From assembly GCF_000485595.1 (NCBI RefSeq), contig NW_014577369.1, positions 221,105 to 266,612 of the forward strand: a stretch of DNA of 45,508 nucleotides, written 5' to 3'. Shown here in pieces: positions 30,501-42,800 of this stretch. Made by a program: the position numbers and the translations under genes. The first letter of the stretch is position 1. Every line of letters begins with the position of its first letter. The DNA is from Priapulus caudatus (Eukaryota; Priapulida; Priapulimorpha; Priapulimorphida; Priapulidae). A model generated the notes under the pieces. The model made no database searches, was not told the origin of the DNA, and was given only the letters and a program-made list of their open reading frames with translations.

Positions 30501-32865
30501 CCTACTCGACTCCAGCTGCCGCTGCGATGAAAATGTCAAACGAAAGGTGATCAAGGCTCAGTCACACATTCAGGATTTTTACTGCCGTCCTTGATAGGAC
30601 CATTCCCGATTAAAATTTGTCAAAAGTCTGATCAAGATCCTGTAATTCGTGGCGGGAAATTCAAACTTTATTAAAAATTTGTAAAAACATTTATTTAATC
30701 ACGACAACAATCAGATATTGTTCAGGAAGCGTCCCGATTAAGCCGTTTCCAGCCGAATTCGTCCCGATTCTCCAGTTCTTAATCCGATTCTGATCCGATT
30801 TGCATCTTTCGCATGCATGGTAAAAAACGACCAAATTTGTCCCGACAGCGTCCCGATTCTCCCGAATGCGATCCGATAGAGATCAGACAGTGACCCGACA
30901 ATGAACCGACGCTGACAAAAGACGATGACAAGGATGGATTTCTCCAGATCATGCCCGTTCATCACGACAGCGTCCCGATCCACAGGACACCATCCAGACA
31001 ACACAGGAAATTGTTGCGATTTTGATCCGATACAGCAGAATCTGTCACGACATAGTCACGATTGTAATCCGGCTAGACAAAATCGGCTGAGTTTCCCGAA
31101 TGTTACGGGACGCACCTAACTGTCGGGAGTGCTTGGCCGATAGAGTAATAAATCCGGCATGACAAAGTACTCGCCTTAAAACCGTCGCACCGACTTACGG
31201 AGACATTACATAGAGCGCACCTGCATGAAGGTGCGATCGACCATGATGCTCTCTTCTAGCAGCATGGACGCCTCGCTGTGCATGTGGCTGATCAGTTTGC
31301 TCTCCAGCTCAGCAAACTTCTTTGTGAGCTGCTCATCGAGAACACGCAGGGCCGGACTGCAGCGATAAGTGGAGACATCGAGTTATTGTCGACGACAGCA
31401 TGCAACGGCGGCATGCAACAGCATGACGCACGCGAGGTACGCGAACATGCAATGGCACTACAGCCGAATTACTTGAGCACACCATGCCAATATACAAAGA
31501 AGTCATGTGAGCGTATCATGGATAATATACAGCCAAGTCACAAGATGCCATCATAACAAGGGGTGCATACCTAAGATACATGGTGCCATAGCAACATGTA
31601 GCTAAATTATCTAATCTCTTCATAGTAGTGATATGTCGACAGATAGTTGTGAGATACAACTACAAGTTACACGATGCCATCATAACAAGGGGTACACACC
31701 TAAGATACATGGTGCCGTAGCAACATGTAGCTGAATTATCTAATCTCTTCATAGTAGTCATATCTCGACAGATAGTTGTGAGATACAACTACAAGTTACA
31801 CGATGCCATCATAACAAGGGGTACACACCTAAGATACATGGTGCCATAGCAACATGTAATCTAATCATCTCTTCATAGTATTGATATCACAACACATAAC
31901 AGCAGGAGTGGATAATTATAGATTTCTATTATTATTTACTATATCTATGATTAGCCACTCCTGATAACAGGCATGATAGCCATTATATAACACGGAGTCA
32001 GGAAATTCCAGACACGTAAGAATGTAATGGCAACCATCGTCACACCTCAAGCCATGTGGAATTGCTGGCACATGACGGTTCACATTCTCGATCAGTGTAG
32101 GAACAGGAATCGAACTTGATTTCATAGTTTCAGTCTCCACAGACGAAGTGATCTTCTCCTCAATAACAGTTGTATCGGGATCCTCGATGACAACTATAAG
32201 TAAAAATGCAAATTAAATAATAATTAAACTTAAAAATAAAAATTTAAGTAAAGATATTTTCACGTATATAGAGAAATAAGTTGTTCAAGACGTCGGGAAA
32301 TCTAATGGCGATGTAGTGGAAAGCAGTGGCTGTGGAATAGTGGTAAACAACCAATAAAAAAGAATAAAATGAGAATTCAGGGTTATTCAGTACAAAATTA
32401 CAGACCTTCGTTAATCTTGACCGGGTTTTTCACTCGTTCTATTTTGGAGGCAAATTTCAAGGCCCGCAGTGTATCGAAATAATTGCACTCTTCTGGGCAG
32501 ATGCAAGAGATGATACAAGCATTGCTGTTGCCTCCCAACGAGTCCTATAACAGAACAAACATAGAATTCATATACAAGCTAAGAAGGATCGTATCCTCCA
32601 CTAGATATATAAAACATCAACACTAGATACAGATTTTAACATCAGTAGCTAGTTGGTGACTGACAGCAAAAACAATGTGCCAGTTCCTCCGCAGGCAGTT
32701 AGTTTTGACAGTTAGCATTCATTTTACCTGAAGGAGTCGGGTGAGCTTACTGCTCCTGTATGGAACAGCCGGATTCCGGTTGTTGAGAGCGTCGACAACT
32801 TGTCCGAGGTAAAACAGCGACGTGTTGATGCTTCCAGATTCCTTCAGCCTGCAGAGAGAGCGAGA

Positions 32866-32909
<44 letters not shown>

Positions 32910-35043
32910 TAGAGCTCAAAACGTTACACGACAAGCCAATTTAACAGCTATCGAAACCCACATGTTGTCAAGTATCCAGCTCCTTCCTACTTGGACAAAA
33001 GCCCAGCCTAAGCACCAGTCCCTTATCTAGATGTTCAAGACCTGAATTCTCACTAAACTGGTTACAATGAAGCACAAGCATAGCTTATCAAAATAAAGAT
33101 GCCGATGCCCTCACCTAATTCCAGCATTTCCCGTGCGCCTATTATCCTCGCTGCCCGCCAAATCCACCAGGTAGAGTTTCCCACTAAGGCGGCGATTGTT
33201 TTCCTCACGCACAACCTTGACGAGAACGATAACGTGACTTCTACTTGATCTCTCGTTCAGCAGGGTTGCTCCGACGTGCCTGTGTGAAATAGTCAACAAA
33301 CCATCTTCAGGCGGAGTGACGATTATTTTCACATGTACAAGATATCATCACACGTAATGTAAAGGACGCATAAGTATACATAATGAATGCCAGTCTCTAA
33401 TGATTATCCATAATCCATAATGCATAATTCACAATGCATAATCTATAATGCTACTGTTTAAAAGACCCAACACCATACCAAGTAACAATGACCACTTCAA
33501 AGACCTGGGCAGTTAAAGATAAAATCAGAATTAGATAATAGGTAATAATAGTCCCTATTATCTACTTCTAATAAAATGAAACGAAAATACTGGAGAAGGT
33601 GACTGGGCTCTTCAACTCCAACGTTTCTTGGGGTGCTGCTAACTGTTGAGTCTCAGCAAGACAAACTTCACTCACCGCATAGACATTGCCTCTGCAAACT
33701 GCCCGCGAAACTCTTCAGGCGATGAAATGACCTTCTCTGCGAGAGTCGGAATGAGAATGTCCTTGCTCGGTGTTTGGCGGATAGGCAGGTCTTGCTGAGG
33801 TCGAGTCTTGTCTGCTTGTGCAAGCAGATCATGAACCTGTGTGAGGAAACAAGCTTGCTAGTAGTATTAAACACTATTCATGAGTGTCTGTAAACATTGA
33901 TAAGCAAGATAGCTGGTGGACCTACACAGGATGTGAAGTGAACAAGAAATAACTAAGTGGAAGCGTACAGACTACGCAGCATATATGTGTGTATGTGATC
34001 GTGCATACATGCGTGTCAATTGGAAAATATCTAATGTAAGAACCAGTGGCAATATACACTACAGAGGTTCAAATGGCACCATTCACGCATGGCAAGTTCT
34101 TATACGCAGTGCAGATGCATTTCAAAACTTTAAAAGTCAAATATACTAAAATGTGTTGACTTGTTATAAGTGCCATTGCAATTCAACCGTTGTTTTAATC
34201 AACAGCTCTCATTTGACGCACCTTCTCTTGGTAAATCTCCAAGTAGGAAACCTTCACTGTGAATTTTGCACTGGGTTGCTTTTCTATCAGCTGAAATATG
34301 GTCTGCAAGGATCTTGGCACAATACCAACATTGTCTGGACTACCCATCATGGTATATGTCTTTCCTGAAATGCAATTATTTTCAGTTCGTAATAAAAAGT
34401 GATTGTCTACCATTATTTTCAATTCGTAATAAAAAATGATTGTCTATACCACTACCAGTTGGCCTTCTTGCCTATACCCGACTGGCTAAATACCTAGTTG
34501 TGACTATATCAAACTATTGCATGTTTACCTGCACCGGTCTGTCCATATGCCAAAACACTCGCATTCTGTCCGTTGGTGATGTTTGCCACCAGGGGCTTAA
34601 TTGCTGTCTCATATACGCTGGCCTGTGTGCTTTCTGGGTGAAATACCCTTGAGAAACTGATGGTAAAAAATTAACACCTGATTAACTCATTGTGGATCTC
34701 TAACATTGTATAACAACCACTGATTTTATATAACCCCCCACCCCCACCCTGCCACACACACACAAAATTGCAGAAGTTGTATAGTGGAATTCTCCCAAAT
34801 AAAATACGGCTTCAAGATTCAATTGTCAAGATCATCGAAGATACCTTTTTAATTCTGTAAATATCAAGTGGTTAGTACACATAATTAGGTATGGAAACAG
34901 TCGTACCTGTATTTGATACTTTCCTCAGTATTTCGGTGGCTTAACATCTCCAGAGATGATTCGCCCGTCCACTGCAAAGCCAGTGGTTTTGTGTTGAACG
35001 CTGGCCTGATGCGTACCACCACATTCACAGGCTTGAGTTCCAT
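27566..35043 (-). CDS. KIF22: Kinesin-like protein KIF22 (kinesin-10, Kid), complete
   Basis: KIF22 is a plus-end-directed chromokinesin that pushes chromosome arms outward on the spindle. Thirteen exons on the minus strand join in phase to about 776 residues: 35043-34907, 34656-34529, 34364-34222, 33836-33676, 33279-33115, 32848-32728, 32544-32406, 32193-32046, 31356-31221, 30521-30305, 29070-28612 (alternative ends 28603 and 28597), 28176-27941 and 27706-27566 (TGA). The motor has GQTGAGKT across exons 2/3, [20 protein letters not shown] and [15 protein letters not shown] coiled-coil-like exon, a Ser/Arg repeat exon and a C-terminal helix-hairpin-helix exon follow. The domain order equals human KIF22 (665 residues). 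The ATG at 35043 starts [14 protein letters not shown], directly before the first motor strand, so the N-terminal extension is short. The gene lies head-to-head with RBM19. Confidence 0.95.
27941..28176 (-). CDS. KIF22: KIF22 exon 12, C-terminal helix-hairpin-helix domain
   Basis: A 236-nt exon encodes [59 protein letters not shown] and VPGFAKSF. It corresponds to the tandem HhH DNA-binding region of Kid (human ...[21 protein letters not shown]...). The acceptor gcgcgtag is chosen because upstream frame contains a TAG and because its phase (two bases) fits the single base left by exon 11. It is followed in phase by the last coding exon 27706-27566, an acidic tail with [10 protein letters not shown] and a basic end, KASKKQR. 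Confidence 0.9.
28597..29070 (-). CDS. KIF22: KIF22 exon 11 with tandem RRRSST repeats
   Basis: After acceptor tttacatag the exon reads [12 protein letters not shown], then about five tandem units of 17-18 residues of the form SSTxxLxxLEPAVxRRR (coding bases about 29020-28748). It continues with a less repetitive Arg/Pro/Ser stretch ending LKPKNG. The units vary ([18 protein letters not shown]). The spacing places an R-R-x-S-S motif once per unit, which resembles PKA or Aurora B consensus sites. Human KIF22 has a non-repetitive tail here. Three GT donors within 16 bases, all in the same phase, give ends at 28612, 28603 or 28597. Confidence 0.82.
30305..32193 (-). CDS. KIF22: KIF22 neck and stalk exons 8-10
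   Basis: Exon 32193-32046 ([17 protein letters not shown]...) is acidic and variable. Exon 31356-31221 encodes [20 protein letters not shown] and a heptad-like stretch to RTFMQ, a probable short coiled coil. Exon 30521-30305 starts [19 protein letters not shown] and becomes Ser/Asp-rich. All three join in phase. The exon 8 to exon 9 intron contains a 129-bp tandem repeat and a 61-bp MITE (see those entries). Only the position, not the sequence, matches the human stalk. Confidence 0.82.
31544..31880. repeat. 129-bp tandem repeat, 2.6 copies
   Basis: GATGCCATCATAACAAGGGG starts units at 31544, 31673 and 31802 with few differences. It lies in the KIF22 intron between exons 8 and 9. Confidence 0.85.
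31903..31963. mobile_element. 61-bp miniature element, CAGGAGT family
   Basis: CAGGAGTGGATAATTATAGA opens and TCTATGATTAGCCACTCCTG closes a 61-bp element in a KIF22 intron. ATAACAG is repeated exactly at 31896-31902 and 31964-31970. Apart from the termini only about 20 bases remain, making it one of the smallest plausible transposon derivatives. Confidence 0.8.
32406..35043 (-). CDS. KIF22: KIF22 motor-domain exons 1-7
   Basis: Seven exons encode the ATPase motor: VVVRIRP, then [25 protein letters not shown] (P-loop split by an intron), [25 protein letters not shown] (switch I), [18 protein letters not shown] (switch II), [41 protein letters not shown] and [12 protein letters not shown]. All catalytic residues look intact. 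The acceptor of 32848-32728 has a microsatellite (CT and CTAT repeats, about 32855-32915) as its polypyrimidine tract. Confidence 0.96.
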
Positions 35044-36860
35044 GGCAACTCAAACGGAGAGAGCCTGCCTACACCACAGAATAGACACATACAATTACAT
35101 AGCAACATTAGCACTGAACTGACATTAGGGGTTTTTCCGCAGTTAACGCATTTACTGCAGATAGGAAACCTGATACCAATGCAAGGTAGATTTATTGTCA
35201 CTGCAGTCAGGCAGTTAGTGATCGGTCAGGGAACTATATATAAGTCGGTATAGTCGTCGTAGTCACGGAGGCCAGCAACAAAATAACACTAATATTATAC
35301 ATTTCGTATTTATTTACCATCATTTTACTATTGATACATTCCAAGTGCCTTGCTGTGGTAATTAATATCCAAACCTAAGTAACCATGCAAGTTTGATCAT
35401 GAGGAACCAGCCGGGCCAACCTCTTGAGACTTGGCAAGACTTAAATCTTAATGTCCAATCATGAAGACATTTGCCATTGATTGAATGGGTAACTGTAGAA
35501 AAACCATGTCGAAAACCATAGCATGTTGATGCATGACGCGACAGTGATCACTGATGCGACTAGACCGAATAATTCTGTCCCAGATAACGTGATGTGACAT
35601 ATCATATGTTGATATTTGTTGTTGACCATGCATGCATGAAATGGCTCATATTAAACAGAGAAATAAGACTACCCAGCATTACTATAGTATATGCTCAAAT
35701 TCCTTAGACTTAGCCCGACCAGGCTGTGCGACGGATTGTCTATACGGGTATTCTAACCCTTCTTGGAGCTACGTACCTTAGTCCTTACTCCTTACCTTAG
35801 ACTTAGACTTAGACTTAGACTTAGACTTAGACTTAGACTTAGACTAGAGCAAAAGACTGAAAGAAAAGTCAAAGATATTGGGCGATAATTTGAAGCAAGG
35901 AAAGATCCACGACCTTAACTGGTAATAAAAACCACACTAAAAACTGTGGTAATAAATAAATGAGCCTTTTTTCCAATCGGAGGGAACTCGAGGTTTTGAA
36001 TCAACTTAATTGACCTTCCCTACTCTAGTACCCTACACTACAGTAGGCCCCCCTATACAGACTCTGTATTTCTCTGTAACAGAGGCTACGAGTACGAGCA
36101 GTTAGTGTTAGTAATAGTACTACTACTACTACTAGTAGTAGTAGCTGTACACCTACCAAAATTTCACACCTTTAATCTTGTGTTCGCGTTGGAAATTGTC
36201 TAAGACTAAGGTCAAATTTACCAACATTCAAATTACCTGCTTTGCTTACACTTGCTGTAGACGTGTACACTAGGGCCTATACCTAGGTGTTTTGTTTTCT
36301 TCCTAAGATGGACGGTTGAATTTTGCCACCGAAATGACGTTGGTGTGCTTGCACCAATCAGCAATCACAAATTTGACTGCTCTGTTGGTTGATGTGAGGG
36401 CGCCACTAACATAAACCAAAAAGCGAAGTTTTACTTCACAGAAGTTCTGCAGGAAGATGAAAGTGACAAAGTTGATCAAATAGACAGAGCGGTTGGCAGT
36501 AGAAAAAGCCTCGAATTTGCAATTTGCTAATTAAATAGATGGCATAATGGCAATAATATTGAAAAAAATGTTAGTATAAATTAACAGAATAAAGTTGTGG
36601 ACGCTGCCATCTTGGAAACGAGTCTCTAGACGGTTTCTCAAGCTGATTTCTTCGTTTTCTTTAAACTTACAAAGAGAAAAGGAACCCATCTATTCGCCGC
36701 TACCACGTGACGTAAAACATGCAGTTAGCAAGTCGAGTGTTCGGTGACTTCGAGAAAGCGCGTGTGTCATGTTGATGCCTAAATTGATTGCCTAGAAATT
36801 GTATTGGCCAAATTTGCGGTTGAAAGATTCCCGTAAGGGTTTGCGCAATCGCTTTTCGTC
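35044..36860. promoter_or_regulatory. Divergent KIF22/RBM19 promoter region
   Basis: The start codons of KIF22 (minus) and RBM19 (plus) are 1.8 kb apart, so the two genes share this region. Near the RBM19 side are GCCATCTTG (36606-36614, YY1-like) and CACGTG (36714-36719, E-box) fused to a CRE-like TGACGTAA (36718-36725), about 140-250 bp upstream of the ATG. E-boxes of this type are bound by Myc/Max or TFE/USF factors, which would suit a ribosome-biogenesis gene. Transcription starts and 5' UTR introns are not visible. The region also contains the TTAGAC array and a CTA/TAG palindrome (about 36118-36142). Confidence 0.45.
35797..35844. repeat. (TTAGAC)8 hexanucleotide array
   Basis: Eight perfect TTAGAC units lie in the KIF22/RBM19 intergenic region, preceded by partial units (CTTAG). 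Confidence 0.95.
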
Positions 36861-39800
36861 ATGTCCAGGCTAATTATCAAGAACTTGCCGGATGAGGTAA
36901 TTAGACGTAGTACTACTAGTACTACTAGTACTACTACTACTACTAGTACTAGATACAATAATGTAACCCAAACCCAAGAGGATAGGGTTACAAAGTCTCC
37001 CTATCCTTTTCTGCGGAGGAATGCCCGAGTGAATCACTCGGGCCGGTTTGCTGGTGCGTTTTCAGAGACTAGAACTTCCAAACTGGGTTTATTCTCAACA
37101 CGAACCTTTCTCCGCTATTCGGGAACTTACAATGTATCGCAATACTCTGTATTAAACTAATATAACCTGTTACAAAAATTCGAAGTGACGAGCGGCGAAT
37201 ATACTGAGCGCCATTTCTGTTGACCTGTGACGTACGCATCTCCCAATGCGCATAGCGATCAGCAAACGCAGCGCCCTCCGATTGGTCGGTGAATCCACTC
37301 TTCAAACCGAAGTACGTCACAGGTCAACAAAAATGGCGCTCAGTATATTCGCCGCTCGTCACTTCGAATTTTTGTAACAGGTTATATTAGTTTAATACAG
37401 AGTATTGCAATACATAGTAAGTTCCCGAATAGCGGAGAAAGGTTCGTGTTGAGAATAAACCCAGTTTGGAAGTTCTAGTATCTGAAACTGCACCAGCAAA
37501 CCGGCCCGAGTGATTCACTCGGGCATTCCTCCGCAGAAAAAGATAGGGAGACTTTGTAACCCTATCCTCTTGGGTTTGGGTTACATTATTGTATCTATAC
37601 TAGTACTAGTACTAGTACTACTACTAGTAGTAGTAGTAGTAGTACTACTACTACTACTAGTAAAGATACAATAATGTAACCCAAACCCAGGAGGATAGGG
37701 TTACAAAGCGTCCCTATCCTTTTGTGTGGAGGAAATTCAGGGAACCCCCTGAGTAAATCACTCAGGGCGGTTTGCTGGTGCGTTTTCAAAGACTAGAACT
37801 TCCAAACTGGGTTTATTCTCAACACAAACCTTTCTCCGCTATCTTGGAACTTACTATGTATCACAATACTCTGTATTAAACTAATATAACCTGTTACAAA
37901 AATTTGAAGTGACAAACGGCGGATATTTAGAGCGCCATTTCTGTTGACATGTGACGTACGCATTCCCAATGCGCATAGCGATCGGCAAATGCAGCGCCCT
38001 CCGATTGGTCGGTGAATCCGCTCTTCAAACCGAAGTACGTCACAGGTCAACAAAAATGGCGCTCGAAATATCCGCCGCTTGTCACTTCGAATTTTTGGGG
38101 GTTCACTGAATTTCCTCCACACAAAAGGATAGGGACGCTTTGTAACCCTATCCTCCTGGGTTTGGGTTACATTATTGTATCTACTGCTACTAGTACTACT
38201 ACTAGTGTCAGTAGTGCTGAGAGGGTCTATGTCCCCCAGGGTACTGCCGGAATGTACCCTGGGTACGGTCCGGTATACCAGAACGTACCCTGGTACCAGA
38301 GCATATAAATCAGCGTGATTTATATGCTCTGCGGGTACTATCTAATATGCCGGACCGTACCTCGCCTACTCCACTAACGAGTCTAGGGAGACGCCTACTC
38401 CCTAACCCTAACACTAACCCTAACCCTAACCCTAACCCTAACCATATCAGATAGTTACCAGGGTACGTTCCGGTATACCGGACCGTACCCAGGGTACGTT
38501 CTGGCAGTACCCTGGGTGACATAGACCCTATGAGCGTCAGTAGTGACTACAGACTAGTGTCAGTAGTGAGTTCGTGAGCAACTTGAAGGGTCAAACCATA
38601 GGGCTCAAGGATAGATAGCATGTCCAGTAATAAACATCATCCTAACATAATCCATAAATAACAATAACATAATAATAACATAGCCATAGGCATAGCCTTA
38701 GGCATAGACATATACAAACACGTGTTTGTATTATTTATGGTCAAATTTATATACATAAAGTCATAATATCAGAACTTCAGAAGTAGGTAATAGGCCCGGA
38801 AGGAGTGTGACTTCAATAAACAAGGGAAATTCGTCATTTACTAGCCTAATGCTAGCCGCGCACTATCCGATTTTGCACTGTGCACAGCACTAAGCCCCCG
38901 CACACTATACCACCCGCTCCCGATCGATCGGGAGGCCCCCGCACACTGTCCGACTCAAAGTTGGCGCAAACCATGGCACTCTCGTGGCGTTCCAAGCGGA
39001 TTTAGCGTGTACTAAGGGTCGGAAGTGTTTCCCCGCCATTTTTACCGAATGCGGTTCCCTTGGCGCTGCTCTGTGATTGGTCAATTTTCTTCAGCGCTCG
39101 CCGAGCGGGTCGGATGGCCACGCACACTATCCGAGTCGCGTCGTAAGCCCTCGCACACTATACGCTTCTGATTCAAAATTCGAATCGGGCCAAAATGACC
39201 TCCCGAGCCAAACTTAAGCCTCCCGAGCCAGACGTAAGCCTCCCGATCGCGCTCGGGTCGGATAGTGTGCGGCTAGCATTAGAATACCTAAGATTTACTA
39301 CGCGTAACTCAACCAACTTGATCTCAAATCGTACACAGTACATTCGCCTAGCGTCGTGCGAAATCGTTTCCTTGTATACACCCGCAATCCGGAGATACAG
39401 ACTAAAACGTACGACACGATTTTCCATTATGTTGCCAGCAAACTGAATGTGTAAACCACCTAACTCGAAACAATAGGCAGCTACTAACGACTCTTGCGTC
39501 CTCGGCGATGCGGTGTGGCTCGCTGAGCTAATCGTTGACCTATTTACAGCTGCCTTTTGTTTTGAGTTAGGCGGTTTACACATTCAGTTTGCTGGCAACA
39601 TAATGGAAAATTGTGTCGTATGTTTTAGTCTGTATCTCCAGATTGCGGGTGTATATGAGGAAACGATTTCGCACGATGCTAGGCGAATGTATACTGTGTA
39701 CGATTTGAGCTCAAGTTGGTTGAGTTACGCGTAGTAAATCGTAGGTATTCTAAGGCTAGTAAATGACGAATTTCCCTTGTTTATTGAAATCACACTCCTT

Positions 39801-42800
39801 CCCTATTATCTACTCCTGATAATATCAATAATTTGTAATTGTAATACTATTTTAATCCAAATGACTGAATAAGTTATTGATTAAGTCGGGCGCTCACGTG
39901 GCGATTAAAATCGCCACTTGTGCGCACGGCTTTAGTTATAGTAACAACCCAATTGTGGGTGCTGGCAAAGCATTACCTATTTATTATTATTAAATCTTAT
40001 TGTAAGTTGTAAGTAAAAATTAATATAAGTGGCTGGAGTTACGACAGCCGTCGTTCGTTGAAGCCCCTTTTTGGCGTTTGTTTGAGGGCTGAGGCAATTA
40101 ATTACAATTAAAGGTTTTTCCTTATTTCGAACACTGAATATCGACACCTATATAGTGCAAACAAAGCTTCCGATACTTTAAGATGCTTGAATAAATCTCT
40201 GAACAACCAGTTTCCGATGGTCGGAAAGAATGTCAACTGAACGCGTTTCTGATGCTCAAAGGAATATCCACGTCTAAGGTTTAAACTTCGCACGCAAGCT
40301 TAGTGGCGGATCATCGGAGGCAGAATTCTGGCCCAAACGGTGCCTGAGAGCAGCAGTGTATATGATAGACTTATGAGAACGTTCCAAGAAAGATCAGTAA
40401 ATGAACTATAGTTTCACCCCAACAAAATTATTGAACATAGTGTAATATGCCATGCGCTCTGTGGTGCATGCATGGTAGATTTCAAATCTATCAGAAGCTG
40501 CTATACAGAGCATAAAGTTATTAAAATTATTATTGAATTACATTCTGCCCTCTGTTTTTACATAAGGCCAAAACAAAATATAGGTGTGGTTACGGTTTCC
40601 CGAACGACCCTGTTTATTCCCAGCGACCCTATACATTTTATTGTCAATTTTCTTTAAAGTCAAAAAAATGTAAAAAAAATATAAAAAATAAAAAAATATA
40701 AAAAATGAATTGCTGCTTCAGAAGGCACAACGCACATCCTTCGGACATGGTTCGTAAATAAAATATTTCAAGAAAATAAAATGTTTTCCCTACCTACCTA
40801 CCCTATTTTTTTTCGGCATGTAACGGTAACCACACATATATTTTGTTTTTCCATAATAAGAGTATAATTAGGCGTCATCATATTTCATTCACATAAATGC
40901 TTTTACAGATCGGTGAGGAACAGTTTCGTGAGACATTTTCAAGGTTTGGCCATCTGACTGATTGCTGTCTAAAGTACACGAAGGATGGACGCTTTAGAAA
41001 TTTTGGATTCGTTGGATATGAATCTTCAGACCTGGCAGAAAAATCGCAGACTTACTTTCACGAAACCTTCATTGGATCAAAGCGAATACAAGTACGTGAG
41101 GATTTTCATTTTTTATTTAGTTGAACCGGCTATACTAGCTTCATCAGTTCTGGTGCACATTAAATAGGAAGATGCGAGGCAATGCTTGATTAACTTTCAA
41201 TTCAAAACTAACGTTCCTGCTATTCAATTTCACTTTTTTCTCACAGGTCGATTTTGCAAAAGCTATTGGCGACGATTCAAAGCCGAAGGCATGGAGCAAG
41301 TACAGTGTGGATAGTTCTGCGTACCAGACGAGTCTTCAAAAGCAGAAAGAGGAACATGCAAAGAAAGAAAAGACTATGGAAAAGGTAAGGTGCAATGTTT
41401 TTTTTTGTAGGCCAGCTAGGAATGTTTTCTAATTAATCTCATACAGGCTCTGGTTCAGTCATTTATTCATTTGTTTATTCGTTTATTAATTTATGCATGC
41501 ATACATTTCCTGATTTAGTTAGTAATTCATTCATTCCTTCACTCACTCACTTAATCTCTTACTCACTGGGTTATTCATTCTTTCTTTCATTCATTAAAGG
41601 CATACTAGGCCCATTGATTATGCAATGTTGATGAATGCTAGAGTAACTGGCACCTTGTGTAGTTAATAAGTACATAACCTTATAGCCAAACGCGTATTAG
41701 TTTGTCGAATATCACTGCTGGTTAAATTACACGCAAGACTTGAAATCGGTTGTTGATATTCATTTACGTGCCGTAAATATCATCCAGGAGTCAAGCGATG
41801 ATGTAAACATTTGTGCAGACCGTATGTTTTGGATGCCAGATGAAATGGAGGTGTCAGCGGTGTAACCACGGCCACGGACTAAACATGGAAAAGGAGTAAA
41901 ACACACGTACTAATCACGGACGCACATGGACAGGCCTGACAAAAAGTTCCTTATCACGAGCGTCCGTGTTTACGAAATCACTGATGATAGCATTGCGTAC
42001 AGCCGAGCATGCGTGCGAAAATGTCCGGTGCACTATAAATATGTATCACACCTGCTTCGCCGGCAGCGGTTTGAAACTGTAAACAACTGGTTTCTTGGAC
42101 TGCGGATTTCAATTAGACATTTCTTAGTAACCAGCAATGATATTGGACAAACTAATACGCATTTGGTTGTAAGGTTATGTACTTATTAACTACACAAGGT
42201 GCCAGTTACTCTAGCATTCGTCAACATTGCATAATCAATGGGCCTAGTATGCCTTTAATTCTTTCGATCTTTCATTCATTCATCAATCATTCAGGCATTT
42301 GTAGACCAACTCAGAATTAAATAAAGAGAGACTGGAGAGGACTGTGATTTTATGGGCATGTCAAAATGCCTAAATATCTGTCTATGTTACATGGTAACAA
42401 AGAAAGAAGGAAGCAGTAAGGATGCCACATCAAGTAAGAAAAAGAAGAAGAAGAAGATTGTGAAAGAAACCATTCCGGATGCGGTTGCAGACGATCCAGC
42501 GTTTAGCGAGTTTCTTCAATCGCAGCGGAAGCCAGGGAGCAAGACAGTATGGAGCAATGATGCAGGTAACATTGAGAGTGCATCTGTATAAACCAAGCAT
42601 AGAATTGTTTGTAAAGTGTCCTACATGTAGACTGATTTTAATGAAGATAAATCGATTAACAGTAATTGGACGACAGTCTCAACATGTAGGAGAGATGTAT
42701 AAGGTGAAAGTACTGCATGAGAGCTAAGCCCTGATTAAAGTATGTTCATAGGTGAGCAAAATGTGTTTGTTTTGTTACAGGATCTACAGAAAATCGTGTT

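Larger units (their letters stand above)
36897..40908 (+). other. RBM19 intron 1, filled with foldback elements
   Basis: This 4.0 kb intron splits RRM1. From left to right it holds CTA/TAG trinucleotide arrays with two copies of one foldback element (36951-38182), a telomere-repeat TIR element (38222-38529), and a 1049-bp foldback element with a nested MITE (38770-39818). About 1.1 kb of plain AT-rich sequence follows, with no recognised feature. Confidence 0.85.
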
